From: Zanthoxylum bungeanum
Lineage: Eukaryota > Streptophyta > Magnoliopsida > Sapindales > Rutaceae
Assembly (NCBI GenBank): GCA_019454045.1
Contig: SKCR01036751.1
Coordinates: forward strand, 1,302,001-1,366,000
Direction: 5' to 3'
DNA length: 64,000 nt
Shown here in pieces: positions 11,326 to 21,690 of the stretch. The position numbers were made by a program, and so were the translations under genes. A model generated the notes under the pieces. It searched no databases and was not told the origin of the DNA. It worked only from the letters and a program-made list of their open reading frames with translations. Within the stretch, counting starts at the first letter, position 1; every line of letters starts with the position of its first letter.

Positions 11326-11487
11326 GGCGGAACAAAGTCCATCCCCGAGTCGATCAGGTCTTAGTGCTTGGTCGTTTCTTTTTGTATTTGGCGCTGAGTT
11401 TATCCCCGGTTTTTTTTGAGTAAGTCTTTCTATTTATGTTTTAAGAAAGTGGACGAGAACCTTTTTTGAGAAGAGAAAGTTTTTTAT

Positions 11488-13043
11488 TCATGTTTCGGGG
11501 ACAAACTGCCATTTTTTAAGTTGATTTGGCGGCCACGTGCTCTTTGTCTGGCCGTCATGACCTCGTGCTAGATCTTCCATCTGTTCTCGCAGATCTTTAC
11601 ATCCGTCTGTTGCGTGTCCTCTGGAGTTGTGGTGTACGCAATAAGCCTTTTGGCTCCTTTTGTCCGGGGGAAATCTTCTTTGGTCGGGTTCTACTAAGAG
11701 GCCTTTCCCCTGGATCTCCATGACAATTTGTCCCAGTGGTTTCTTTAGGGGAATGTACGCATCTTCCCCGACCACATGGTTTACTTGGGTCAGCGCCCTT
11801 CTCTCTTGGTTATCTCGGTGCAGTGGTTTGAACTCCTTGTGCTTCGGAGGTGGTCTTCTGGATTCTCTTTCTACATGGCGGGGGCACCTTCCCTTATGGT
11901 TCTTTCTCTGATGGTGTTCCCTTTTCGGGATATTTTCTCTTCGTTCTCTAACAAAACGAATTTCCGGGCCACCTCCAGGGCGGTGGCGTAGTCCGGGGTG
12001 TCCTGGATCCTTAGGTGGGTCCATAGTCTCCCGACTTTCAAGGCTTCTTTCAAGCTTTTTAGGGCCTCGGGGGATTCGTACCCTCCAACTTCGAGTACCA
12101 TATTGTGGTATCTTTCAATGAATATTTTCAATGGTTCATCGTCTCCTTGTTTTATAAGCCTTAGTTCTCCAATTGTCTTTCTGGGGACACAAGCCCCCTT
12201 GAAGTGTCGTATGAATGACTTTCTGAGTTGTGCGAAGCTGCTGATGCTTCTTGGGGCTAGGCTTCTATACCATAGAATGGCCGGTCCGGCTAGAGTTAAG
12301 GGGAACACTTTACAAATGGCGTCCCCTGTTACCCCTTGTACCTCCATTAGTAGGACGAAACCTTCAATGTGAGTTTTGGGATCGGTATGGCCCTTGTATG
12401 GTGTCATGGTCGGCATGCTGAATCTTTTTGGGAATTTTTCTGTTTTTATTTCTTCTGTGAGGGGGGACTCATCTTTGCCGTCCTGGACATCCCATCTGTT
12501 TATATTGGGGTATACTCCCCATTTGACCAGCTCCTCCCGCAGCCAAGATTTCATGCTGCTGTCTTTGGTTCTATGCCGCCTCCTGCGATTTCCTTTCTTT
12601 CTGTTATCTCGGGAGTGGTGCTCCTCGGGGTCGGTATCTTCCCGTATTTTTTCGTCATATTCTTTCCCTCTTTTCCGGGTGCTGTGAGGGCTATCATAGG
12701 AGGAGTCTGGTGACGATTTGTCATCCTCTTCCTCCCATGTGTCTTCGGTCTGGGAATCTCTCTGCACCACTACGGATCTTACCCTGTAGGGATCCCTCCT
12801 CCGGGGTCTGTCATCCTCACTTGTATCGACAATTCTCTTTCCTTCTGCTATTTCATTCCTTCGTCGGCTAGTCCCGGCCTCGTACTTTCCGTCGTGCGTT
12901 CCTTCTATCTTTTCCAACCGGTCTACTATGGTTTTTAGCAGAATTTGGTTCTCCTCCCTTTCCTTCCTCAGGTTTTCCTCGATCTTCTCCATCCAATCCG
13001 CAGCCGAGCTCCCTGACGATTGGTGGTTTCCGCCTTCCGCCAT
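11488..13043 (-). pseudogene. Tat-type Gypsy gag, frameshifted
   Basis: Gag would form the virus-like particle that packages retrotransposon RNA. I take the start as the ATG at 13043 (MAEGGNHQSSGS), because upstream codons run into the LTR. A charged, low-complexity N-terminal third precedes the retrotransposon gag domain (FPLTLAGPAILWYRSLAP, RKSFIRHFKG, EPLKIFIERYHNMVLE). The frame then breaks: the first ORF stops at 11871, while homology continues in another minus frame to 11488 with IPLKKPLGQIVMEI and a zinc-knuckle-like YCVHHNSRGHATDGC. The switch lies around 11880-11930 and is either an indel or a programmed shift; an indel seems likelier. No protease or polymerase follows. Confidence 0.85.
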
Positions 13044-13076
13044 TGTCTTACCACGCGAATTGCTTTTTGTTGAATT

Positions 13077-13093
13077 CCCCACAGACGGCGCCA
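13077..13093 (-). other. Primer-binding site of gag-only Gypsy element
   Basis: On the minus strand, two bases after the LTR end, is TGGCGCCGTCTGTGGGG, a tRNA-3'-end complement of the TGGCGCCGT type found in Tat and related Gypsy elements. It confirms the minus-strand orientation. Which tRNA it matches was not determined. Confidence 0.8.
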
Positions 13094-13095
13094 AC

Positions 13096-13858
13096 TGTTG
13101 ACGGCGGATTTTGGTCTCAGGGTAATATGGGAATATCACCTCCGAGGTAATCCTCATTCAATAGTGAATTTGTTTGGTTATGGGGGACCAAAAGCAAATT
13201 TAGCGAGAGACAGATAAACACACCAATCGACAAATAGATTTAACGTGGTTCGGTGGATTTGGATCCGACCTACGTCCACGGACAAAAACAGGATGATGCT
13301 CTTTATTACTCCAACACGCTTCTCGGGTCTCTTCTTTGTTTTTACAAATCAGAGCTTGATGATTCTGATCACTAATTTTATGGTCATGCCTTTTATACAT
13401 ACTTTGCCCTCCTATTTATAATAGTATAGAAATCAGACTCCTATTTGCATAAGAAATCATAGTTGAACTCAGTCTTCTCTTCTTGCAAGGATTCCTAGTC
13501 TAATATTGACTTCTCTTTTCTTATTCCTTTTCGGATTCTGACTTCATTTCCTTGTGAGAGTAGGATAATTTGCTTATCTTATCCACAAGAATAGGGTGTC
13601 ATTATCTTTGAGCATATCTCGCTCGTCTGGTCGGTCTCCATTAGGTCGGTCATGATAGTCTTTTATGCTGAGAGTGTTTCTGCCGACTTTATAGTGCTCG
13701 GTCATCCGAACTAAAGTGGTCGGTCATCTATCATCAAGTGTTCGGTCTCTTACTGTATAGTGGCCGGGTCGGCTTTGATGATCTCAACCAGTCAGGGAAT
13801 TACCCTTCTGTCCTTGTCGTGCTGCCTTAAATATCACAGTGCCTGAAAACACCATCAA

Positions 13859-13860
<2 letters not shown>
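13096..13860 (-). repeat. 5' LTR of gag-only Gypsy element
   Basis: Direct repeat of 8319-9082, TGTTGACGG to CATCAACA, 765 bp. It adjoins the primer-binding site and is followed on the + strand by the duplicated target TTATT. Confidence 0.93.
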
Positions 13861-13923
<63 letters not shown>

Positions 13924-13940
13924 TATTATTATTATTATTG
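13861..13940. repeat. (ATT)n microsatellite, right of LTR element
   Basis: About 26 ATT/TTA units with one phase change near 13920. It is the continuation of the 8281-8318 tract, separated by the 5.5-kb insertion. It abuts a SINE relic at 13938, and may be that SINE's expanded tail. Confidence 0.93.
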
Positions 13941-14072
13941 AGTTTAAGTGGATCATGTAAAATTTCCGATTGTCTCAGACTTTTACAAAAATTATATTCT
14001 CTGAATTCGAGTATAGGATATGAAAGTAAGACCATGTATTCCATACCATCAAGTCACGTCTTTTGGGGATTT
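13938..14072 (-). mobile_element. tRNA-derived SINE relic, copy b
   Basis: A diverged minus-strand copy. It shares the middle block (TTTTTGTAAAAGTCTGAGA, equivalent to CTTGTAAGAGCTTG in other copies), a CTCGAATTC box B remnant, and GACTTGATGGTATGG where box A should be. The 3' end runs straight into the ATT microsatellite. Confidence 0.55.
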
Positions 14073-14405
14073 ATAAACACTTATTGCAATTGCTAACAAT
14101 GATTTAATATGAAATATTTCGAGAGGTTATATATCTATATTTCTTATGCATTTTATCATGTAGATAAAGATAAATGAATTGAGTTTTGAATGTTAGATAT
14201 TTTTTTATGAAGGATATTATATTTTATGCTTCATTGACAAGTATACGTTTTTGTTAAGCTAGGGTCATCAATCAATTCAATTTTGATGGCCAGCATATTA
14301 GTCTCGTTTGATCCATAATGAGTTTGATCTATAATGAGATCATAAAATTATATTTTGGTCAAAATATAATTTTTAACGTTAAAAAATTATAATTAAAATT
14401 ATATG

Positions 14406-14566
14406 TCGGAAATCTCGCGACTAAATCACATGACCCGAATTTAAATACAGGAGGTAAAACTCTCAATGATCTCATATTGTTATAAGAAAAGTACCTTATG
14501 AATTCGAACCCAACACCTGACAATCAAATTATAAGTCTTTTACCACCAAGTCAAATTCCTTTGGGA
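14406..14566 (-). mobile_element. tRNA-derived SINE, copy c
   Basis: The minus strand has box A-like GACTTGGTGGTAAAAGAC, box B GGGTTCGAATTC about 34 bases later, the CTTATAACAATATG middle block and an ATTTCCGACATA end. It is directly fused to the UGT fragment that begins at 14567; the same junction occurs at 24052/24053. Confidence 0.7.
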
Positions 14567-14705
14567 CAATCCATCTGGTGTTTGTCATTTCCAGCACAAG
14601 GCCATGCTGGGCCAATGATGAAATTGTCAACAAAGATTGCTGAGCATGGAATCAAGGTGGCATTTGTTAGCACTAAGCTTATGCAGTCCAATTATCATTT
14701 TGATA
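14567..14705 (+). pseudogene. UGT N-terminal fragment 1
   Basis: The frame encodes SIWCLSFPAQGHAGPMMKLS then TKIAEHGIKVAFVSTKLMQS. It matches about residues 6-45 of the 463-aa UGT, including the catalytic-His motif PAQGH. The normal start context is gone: the sequence upstream is SINE, and an ATG at 14498 that opens the frame lies inside the SINE. Homology ends near 14705 and no exon remainder or PSPG box follows before the intact gene at 15880. It is a duplicated gene piece, not a working gene. Confidence 0.85.
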
Positions 14706-15499
14706 GATTATATAATGAAATTATTTTGTTATTTAATTTGTTTGGTAACCTACAATTATAATTTTCAGAGAGATTCTATAATGAAATGATTTTGTATCAG
14801 CCGTTAAATTAAAATGAAATGATCTAAGCCGTCAATTAAGACACATAAACATAATCATCTGGATACATTATCTCTATTAATCATAATCATTCATTACATT
14901 CTCTTTCCTCCACACATAAATTTAAAAATCATTTAAAAAAAAAATTTATCCCTAATTTTAGAAAATTTTAGAGGCTTCATTTGATTATTTATTCCGACTT
15001 TCCCAAAGACGAACACCCTTTTTACTTTTACAAGTAAAGGTTTTTGTTAAAAACCAGGGTCATGAAAATATCAAATATGCATCTTTGATGGCCGGAATAC
15101 CTAGTAAATATTAAATATGCAAAACGAAAGCTCAAAATCAATCATGTATTACATCTAAAGAACAAGAGCCAAGAAAAATAGGCCCATAATAAGATTCCAA
15201 AAGTATGACATATTGATTTTATGTATAAATTTCTCTTTAATCCCTAAAGTTTAACATAATTAGTCATTTAGTCTATCTATTTTTATCACAATTATGTATC
15301 TAAAATGTTAGTGTTGTTACTTCTGTAGCTGTTGGATATTAATTTACCCTGTTAAAACCAATAATTTGCTTATCAATGGCATAGCCATAACATTGAATTT
15401 GTTGATTTTCATTAAAAAAAAATTATATATATATTTATTTTAGTAGGGATAAAATAAAATTACTGCATTAATTTATAAGATATATTTTAATAAATTTTC
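14706..15499. repeat. Intergenic block duplicated elsewhere in cluster
   Basis: No gene. From about 15003 to 15330 the sequence (GTTTTTGTTAAAA, ATCAAATATGCA, CTCTTTAATCCCTAAAGTTT, GTATCTAAAATGTTA) matches 22730-22950 and 24530-24850 in the same orientation. Together with the match of 14196-14395 to 23137-23335 it shows segmental duplication of the gene spacer. Confidence 0.8.
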
Positions 15500-15879
15500 A
15501 GATGTGACTATTCCATTTGCCTCTTAGTGGCTTTGCTAGTGGAAAAAATCTACCATATAACGGAGTACCACGTCATCCGTGCAACAATCCAATAATCAAT
15601 TGTCACACGTGCTAAAATATTAAAAAACAACTAAAAAGATTAATATTAAATCATACATGTCATTTACTAATTTATCGGTGGTACCACGTCACATGTGCCT
15701 CCGTTGCACCAAAGAATTACACCTGCTAGTGCTACCTATATTTTCAAAATAAGGATGGCCTACTCATAATCAAACCAAATCAATAGGGAATCCACTGATA
15801 TTTTCAAAACATTCGGCAGTATTAAACCAAATCGTTAGTATTGCAGTTCACCAGGAAAAGAGTTGAAAAAATTGCATTA
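15500..15879 (+). promoter_or_regulatory. Upstream region of UGT gene 1, with G-box and ACGTCA motifs
   Basis: Bases 15738-15879 align with the region upstream of the second intact UGT (25371-25518), so they are the shared proximal promoter and 5' leader. Between about 15543 and 15735 this gene carries sequence missing from the other. It holds a perfect G-box CACGTG (15606-15611) and a direct repeat GTACCACGTCA (about 15565 and 15681). Such ACGT cores are bZIP/bHLH-type sites. Function is inferred; no clear TATA box could be assigned. Confidence 0.5.
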
Positions 15880-17379
15880 ATGGGGAGGCAACCCCATGTT
15901 CTGGTGATACCATATCCAGCACAAGGCCATGTTGGGCCACTAATGAAGTTGTCTAGAAAAATTGCTGAACATGGAATCAAGGTCACGTTTGTTAGCATGC
16001 ATCCCAAAATCTTGGCTTCAATGCCGGAAAAAGCTGAAGAATCGAGCGGGATAACGATGGTTTCGATTTCGGATGAATTGGAACCACATGAAGCTGACAG
16101 AAAAGATTTCCAAAAGGTGAAAGAGAGAATGTTAAAAGTGATGCCAGGCTGCTTGAAGAACTTGATTGAGAACATCAACCAATCGAATGATTGCGAATAT
16201 GAGCAGATCAGTTGTGTGATTGCTGATTTAAGTGCTGGATGGGCATTAGAAGTTGCTGAGGAGATGGGAATTGCAAGAGCTGCCGTCCTTCCTTCTTCAC
16301 CAGCAAACTTGGCCCTGTTACATCATATTCCTAAACTTGTTGAGGCTGGAATTTTAGATTCTGATGGTAAGTTCAAAGGGAATCTACAAACTGTTTTAGC
16401 TGTCCATGCTTGATTTTGTGAGCTTATAATTGGATTATTTTATTTTCTCTGTCTTAATATTTGATTCTTGAATTATTCGGATGCAGGAAATGCAATGACT
16501 GATGAGTCGATCTTGCTGTCCGAGGACACTCTTCCCTGGAAAAGGAATCAGTACGTATGGAGCTTCCCAAGTCAACCACATTTACAGAAGATATTCTTTA
16601 TATCAGCTTCTACTATTATCAAATATATCAAAACTTCAAACAGGATTCTTTGCAACTCCTTTTATGAACTAGACTCATCGGCCTGTGATCTATTTCCCAA
16701 CGTCTTAACCATTGGTCCGTTATTATCAAGTAATCTTTCAGAGCATTCAACTATAAACTTCTGGCCTGAGGATTCAACTTGCTTAAGCTGGCTTGACAAA
16801 CAAGCAACAGGCTCAGTCATTTATGTTGCGTTTGGCAGCATAGCGGTCTTAAGCCAGCAACAATTGGAGGAACTAGCACTTGGCCTTGAATCCTTGAACC
16901 AGCCGTTTTTGTGGGTTGTTCGATCCAATTTTATGGATAAATTGCCTGCTAAATTACCAGATGGATTTGCTGAGAGGGTTTCAGATCGTGGGAAAATTGT
17001 CGAATGGGCACCTCAAGAAAAAGTTTTGGCGCACCCTTCTGTTACTTGTTTCTTAAGTCATTGTGGATGGAATTCAACAATTGAAGGTATAAGCATGGGA
17101 GTTCCTTTTCTATGTTGGCCCTATTTTGCGGATCAATATCAAAATAGTAATTACATTTGTGATGCTTGGAAAATCGGATTACTATTTTCCCCAGATGAAA
17201 ATGGGATTATAACAAGGCAAGAAATTCAGAAAAAGGTGAAAGAGTTATTGAATGATGATGATATTAAAGGAAATTCGCTGAAGCTGAAGAAAATGACTCG
17301 AAAGAGTCTTGCTGATGGTGGATCTTCATTCAGAAATTTTGAAAGCTTTATTACACAGATTAAACCATCAGGATGTTAG
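15880..17379 (+). CDS. UGT83A1-like UDP-glycosyltransferase, intact gene 1 (459 aa)
   Basis: Two exons, 15880-16366 and 16487-17379, are joined across a 120-base GT-AG intron (GGTAAGT / ATGCAG) that splits a Gly codon after its first base. The start is the ATG giving MGRQPHVLVIPYPAQGH; upstream codons in frame lack an ATG. The product is 459 residues, normal for family-1 UGTs. It would transfer sugar, probably glucose, from a UDP-sugar to a small acceptor in the cytosol. His17 in PAQGH and Asp116 in CVIAD form the expected catalytic dyad. The PSPG box spans about residues 336-379 (WAPQEKVLAHP, HCGWNS, E, then DQ). UGT83A1 is the group I type; rice GSA1 of this group acts on phenylpropanoids and flavonoids, but the acceptor here is unknown. 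No signal peptide or membrane segment. AATAAA lies at 17410-17415. Confidence 0.93.
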
Positions 17380-17721
17380 TTTCCAGCTGCTATTCTCAAA
17401 TGAATTTATAATAAAGATGCTTCCAAAAACTATGAAAATTAAATTATCATAAATCATTTTAACTTTTGAGGTTTGAGTCTCCCTATGGGAATAAATTTCT
17501 TAATGAGTCTCTAACAATTAAAGGAATGAACAATTGTTACTGAAAATTCATAATTGATTTAAAGTTCTGATCATATGCGGAATTAATCAATCAACTATTA
17601 TTCCAAAGACATGTCAAAGTTAGAGTAACTATAGTTTGAATCAACAAGCATCCTTATTTATAAATAGATATAAAGCATAGTAATATATGAAAATAATAAA
17701 AAGAATCAATATATGAAATTT
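17380..17721. other. 3' flank of UGT gene 1
   Basis: The first 80 bases match the 3' flank of the second intact UGT and carry the AATAAA. The rest is AT-rich and without a gene, up to the LTR at 17722. Confidence 0.6.
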
Positions 17722-19020
17722 TGTTGATGGTGTGAAAAATTGTCAAGAGTAAAAAATCAATTCGGGTATAAGTTACCATCTGAATCCACTATAATAGAGA
17801 AAACTTACAGCGATGATATAAGACCTATGGTGACAACTTCACCGAGTCGAATACCTCTAGATTGTAATAACTCGAAGAACTCCTCGATCTTGCACCAAGT
17901 GGCCTTCTTCATAACCTCTAAAGTCTCTGAATAAATCCAATCTGCAAACTTGCGATGCCGGAACTCCGACCTCCAATCATCTCCTCAGAACTTTGAAAGA
18001 TCAGGGTATTGGGTAAGAGTTGTGTATTATCTTGATGGTTACCAAAGAACAATCTCACCAAAAGAAAGAAGACAAATGAATCAATTAAGTCTTCAATGTG
18101 AATTCACAAGAGGGAGGAAACAAAAGATAGTAGAGCTCCAAGTAATGTGTTTCCAACCCAGGTATAGTGGCTATGTGTCTCTTTTTATAGGTAGGGTTTT
18201 CCCTGTCCAAAACTAGCTTCAAAAACGCGTCTAAAATAACCAGATCTTGTGTGGGCGTTCGAACGCAACAAAAATGCCACAAGAAAGTGAGTAGTTTCGC
18301 AAAACCATTCGAACGCAATACCATACGCAAGTTGAACGTGAAGCCTCTGATCAGTTTCGTTCGAACGTGATGAAGAACATGACTCGACCGAGTGTTATCT
18401 GGAAGCTTTTGTTCAAATGAATTATCAAACGATCCACTAACGCTGAGCGTTCAAACCCAAATAACACGAACGAAATCCCTGATATCTACATACTTGTCTA
18501 ATTGCTCTAAGAACTTCAAGACTCATTGCTACTCAATTGAATTTGTTTTGTTACAAAAATTGCCCACTCAACCCGAGAAGATTCTTATTGACGTTGGTGT
18601 ATCATCCATTAAGAATCTTCGGTGAGTTGTTAGTATTTATCTGCTATAAACACCTACACGTCTATACAAGTCTCCAAGACTCTTGGTTCATTAAGAAACC
18701 ATAGGAATTCAAGATTCCAATAGACGATATGTACCAGGATTTACTATACTGATCAAGTAGTATAAACCTTGACCGGGAACTGTCTAAAAATGACAACATC
18801 ATGATACAACTCAATATCAGTTGTGACGCTTTTGCAATAGTATCATAACTAATCATTCTAAGGTCTGTTACGTCTTTACCATATTAAAGAAGAAGTTATA
18901 TAAAAGAAACTGTTCATTTTATTCATAAGAAACTGTTCATTTTATTTATAATAAAATGTTACATTAGTATTTACAAAAAAATACATAGTAAAATTGGCGC
19001 TCATAGCATCAACCCTAACA
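17722..19020 (-). repeat. Copia-type LTR, truncated element or remnant
   Basis: A 1,299-base block starts TGTTGATGG and ends CCTAACA on the + strand. Read on the minus strand it is TGTTAGGGTTGATGCT to CCATCAACA. Beyond its right edge is CAAGTGGGAGATTT (minus strand), a polypurine tract of the kind preceding Copia 3' LTRs, and about 70 bases of apparent internal sequence, after which homology stops. So this is the 3' LTR of a minus-strand element whose body is lost. The first 16 bases nearly match the LTR start of element B (TGTTAGGGTTGGTGCT), pointing to related families. No partner LTR or target duplication was found. Confidence 0.65.
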
Positions 19021-19105
19021 AAATCTCCCACTTGCTATAGTGCCAATATCGATTGTATCTAATACACATCGACTCCACATGTTTATCAAATAACTTTGGA
19101 GGAAT

Positions 19106-19640
19106 GGCCGTGATATTTAGATTCTAGAGGTTTAGAAACCTAAAAAAATATGAAGGCATAGTTTGAAATCGGACTTGGAAACATTCATTGAACTCTGATT
19201 GACTACTAAATGAGTTTACAATATATTTAGCTACACATGATTGTATTCAAGTATTATTATTAAAAAGAATAGAGAAAGTCCAAAACAAAAGGGCAAATCA
19301 CGGCTTTTAAGTTTGCAATTTGCCTTTGAAATTTGTAAAAAGGCATTTGAAATTTGACTTTAAATTTGCAAAACTTGCTGAGCACCTCTTGCTCAGCAAC
19401 TTTCAAGGCATGTTTCTTCAAGTGCTTTTGTATAATTTCTGAAGGAGTGTTAGTCTGAATGTGTTTTATTTTTCTAAATATGTTGTAATTTCTTTTCATT
19501 TTTTTAATAAAAATTAATTTTATTTATATTATAAATTTAAATTGTATTATTTTCTAGTTAATCTTTATACTCCTCTTGTTTATATGAGAGTCTTGACTCA
19601 CTGTAAAAAAAATTTAGGCCCGTCATAATGAACTCATTTT
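19106..19640. repeat. Direct repeat, first copy (non-coding)
   Basis: Matches about 20155-20575 plus 21570-21690 in the same orientation: ATTTAGATTC, GAAATCGGA.TTGGAAACATTC, GGGCAAATCAC, CCTTTGAAATTTGTAAAAA, GAGAGTCTTGACTC. It holds only chance ORFs. The type of the repeated unit is unknown. Confidence 0.75.
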
Positions 19641-20154
19641 AACTGACATAAATAATACTTGAACAATAAATCTAAGAAAAATTAATAAATATTATAATAA
19701 ATAACACACATTTTAAAAACTTGATTATGACCTCCTAAAATTGAGTACCGCCACTCTTAAGCTCGTATTGTGGTATGGTCCTCGTAAGATAATCTTTAGT
19801 ACTCCAACTTCATGATATTATTATTACTTTGAAAATTTGTATTCTAATTAGTCACAAGGCAAAACGAAATTGGCTACTGATGTGCCTAATGATATTATGG
19901 ATTGAATGAGAAAATTAATTCAATTTTGAAAATTATCACAAGATAAAGACAACTAATAAACTGATGTGCCTTCAATCATATCCTAAAAAATACACATTTA
20001 ATAATAAAAAAAATTAATCAATTTATATTTTTAATTTCATTAATCTTATTAACTTAATATATTTATAAAATAATAATTAAAATGTTATTTTATCCATTTT
20101 TATTGTGATTTTTTTATGCAGGTGAAATATCGCCGATGCTAAATGTTAAAATAG

Positions 20155-21690
20155 AAATGGTATTTAGATTCCAAAGACTTGGAAATCTAAAAGAATATGA
20201 AGACCAAGTTCGAAATCGGATTTGGAAACATTCACTAAACTCTAATTGCATGCTAAATGAACTTACAATGGATTTAGGTAAACATGATTATCATGTAATT
20301 CAATTATTATTATTATTAAAAATAAAAGAGAGAGTCAAGAAGAAAAGGGCAAATCACCGCTTTGAAATTTGCAATTGGCCTTTGAAATTTGTAAAAAGAC
20401 ATTTGAAATTAATATGTAATCTGTCTATAAATTGGCAAAAGGTGCTGAGTACCTGGCATATTTCTTCAAATGTTTTTGTAGAATTTCTGAAAAAGTGTCG
20501 GCTTGAATGCGTTTTATTTTCTAATTTCTGATGTAATTTTCTTTCACTTTATTAATAAAATTATTGTTGGAAAATACTTATGAGTAAGCATTTTGAGGTA
20601 TAATTTTAAGCATTGTCCACTTCGTATTAGTGGTTGTTATTGAATGATTCGGATACTCCTCCGTAAGTAGTTCGAAATTATATATTCATATGCTTAAAAT
20701 GGTGCTTGGGTGAATGAGAAATTGTTGCTCAAAGTTAACCAATTAGTGTTGGAAAATAAAGAGAAATGTGATTGTCCCACATGGGAAAGCTAATAGAGAG
20801 AAGTTGTGTTTATATATGATTGCTCATATGTAGATGGGTAAGAGTTATAAGGATATAGGCTCTCTCTATGTGCGCGCGCAGGGGGTGCAAATCAAAATCC
20901 GAACATGCTTGGCTCGTGTGCACCTGCGCGTCCCGCGTACACAAATGCCTAACCAAATTGTGCGTTGAATTAATGATATTAATTACTTGGTGGTTACAAG
21001 CAAATGGAAAGTCTCTCACTCAAGTTTTTGGCGTGTTTAATTCCTTTGTAAAGTGAGCAGTGTAGTGATTTCGTTTTTTTACAGAGAATAGACACTATAC
21101 ACAAAATACACTTGGTACTTTGCCTGGATTTTCTTTGTTTTTCGGTTTTTTGGAAGAGTTTAAGCACTTTTGTGGTTCGTTGGAAACGGGTTTGGTGGTG
21201 CCCTTACTCGTTCGTTTTCCGTTGTATCCTGGGAAACAATCGTCTCACATCTACTGCATCATCGGTAGGGGACGAATTTGTTTTAAGGAGATTGCATCCG
21301 TCAGGCACATCACCAGGGTCTGCATCAGGGTCTGAAGCTCGAAGTGGGTCTGTTCTGTGGGTCTGAGGGTCTGCTGCGTGGGTCTGCTCTGTGGGTCTGA
21401 TCTCAGGGTTTGCTGCGTGGGTCTGTTTTGCTCATCAAGGGCTGATTCAGATTTTCTCTAATTACCAATAAAATATTTGTAATATTTGTAATACAATTAT
21501 CTGCGTTTTTATTCACATAGTGACTAAATTACATACAATCGAGGTTAATGAGTGAAGCTTTTAATATAAATATATAAGTTAATTTTATTTATGTTATAAA
21601 TATAAAATATCTTCGTTTCCGATTAATCCTAGTATCCCTCTTATTTATGTGATAGTCTTGACTCGCTATAAACAGTCCTTAAGTCCTTCG
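20155..21690. repeat. Direct repeat, second copy, interrupted by an LTR-like insertion
   Basis: Homology to 19106-19640 runs from 20155 to about 20564 and resumes near 21570. The 1-kb interruption starts TGTTGGAAAATAC (20565) and includes a second TGTTGGAAAATAAAG (20752) and GATTGTCCCACATGGG, a phrase common in Copia LTRs. A GGGTCTG-rich minisatellite lies at 21308-21430. I could not define its right end or a target duplication, so a degraded solo LTR is only the likeliest reading. Confidence 0.5.
21308..21430. repeat. GGGTCTG minisatellite
   Basis: GGGTCTG or AGGGTCTG occurs about nine times with irregular spacing (CTGCGTGGGTCTG and CTGTGGGTCTG variants). It is GC-richer than its surroundings and lies in the LTR-like insertion. 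No coding meaning seen. Confidence 0.8.

Larger units (their letters stand above)
8319..13860 (-). mobile_element. Gag-only Tat-type Gypsy LTR retrotransposon (TR-GAG-like)
   Basis: This is a complete LTR element on the minus strand. Two direct repeats of 764 and 765 bp start TGTTGACGG and end CATCAACA, and are flanked by a perfect 5-bp duplication TTATT (8314-8318 and 13861-13865). A primer-binding site and gag lie next to the right-hand LTR, which is therefore the 5' LTR. Downstream of gag, where protease, reverse transcriptase and integrase should be, there are only three tandem-repeat arrays and the 3' LTR. It is therefore non-autonomous. Elements of this design are known as TR-GAG, and tandem arrays near gag/pro or the LTR are known from the Tat/Ogre lineage. 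The LTRs differ at about 14 positions by eye, so the insertion is fairly young. Confidence 0.93.

Noticed and set aside
13784..14096. Poly-isoleucine ORFs
   Set aside because: Translation of the (ATT)n microsatellite.
14498..14566. ATG at 14498 as the start of a UGT gene
   Set aside because: The ATG lies in SINE sequence, and the UGT match begins only at 14567 and ends at about 14705.
16367..16413. Exon 1 of UGT gene 1 reading through to the stop at 16413
   Set aside because: GGTAAGT at 16366 and ATGCAG at 16481-16486 give a normal 120-base intron at the same codon as in the paralogue.
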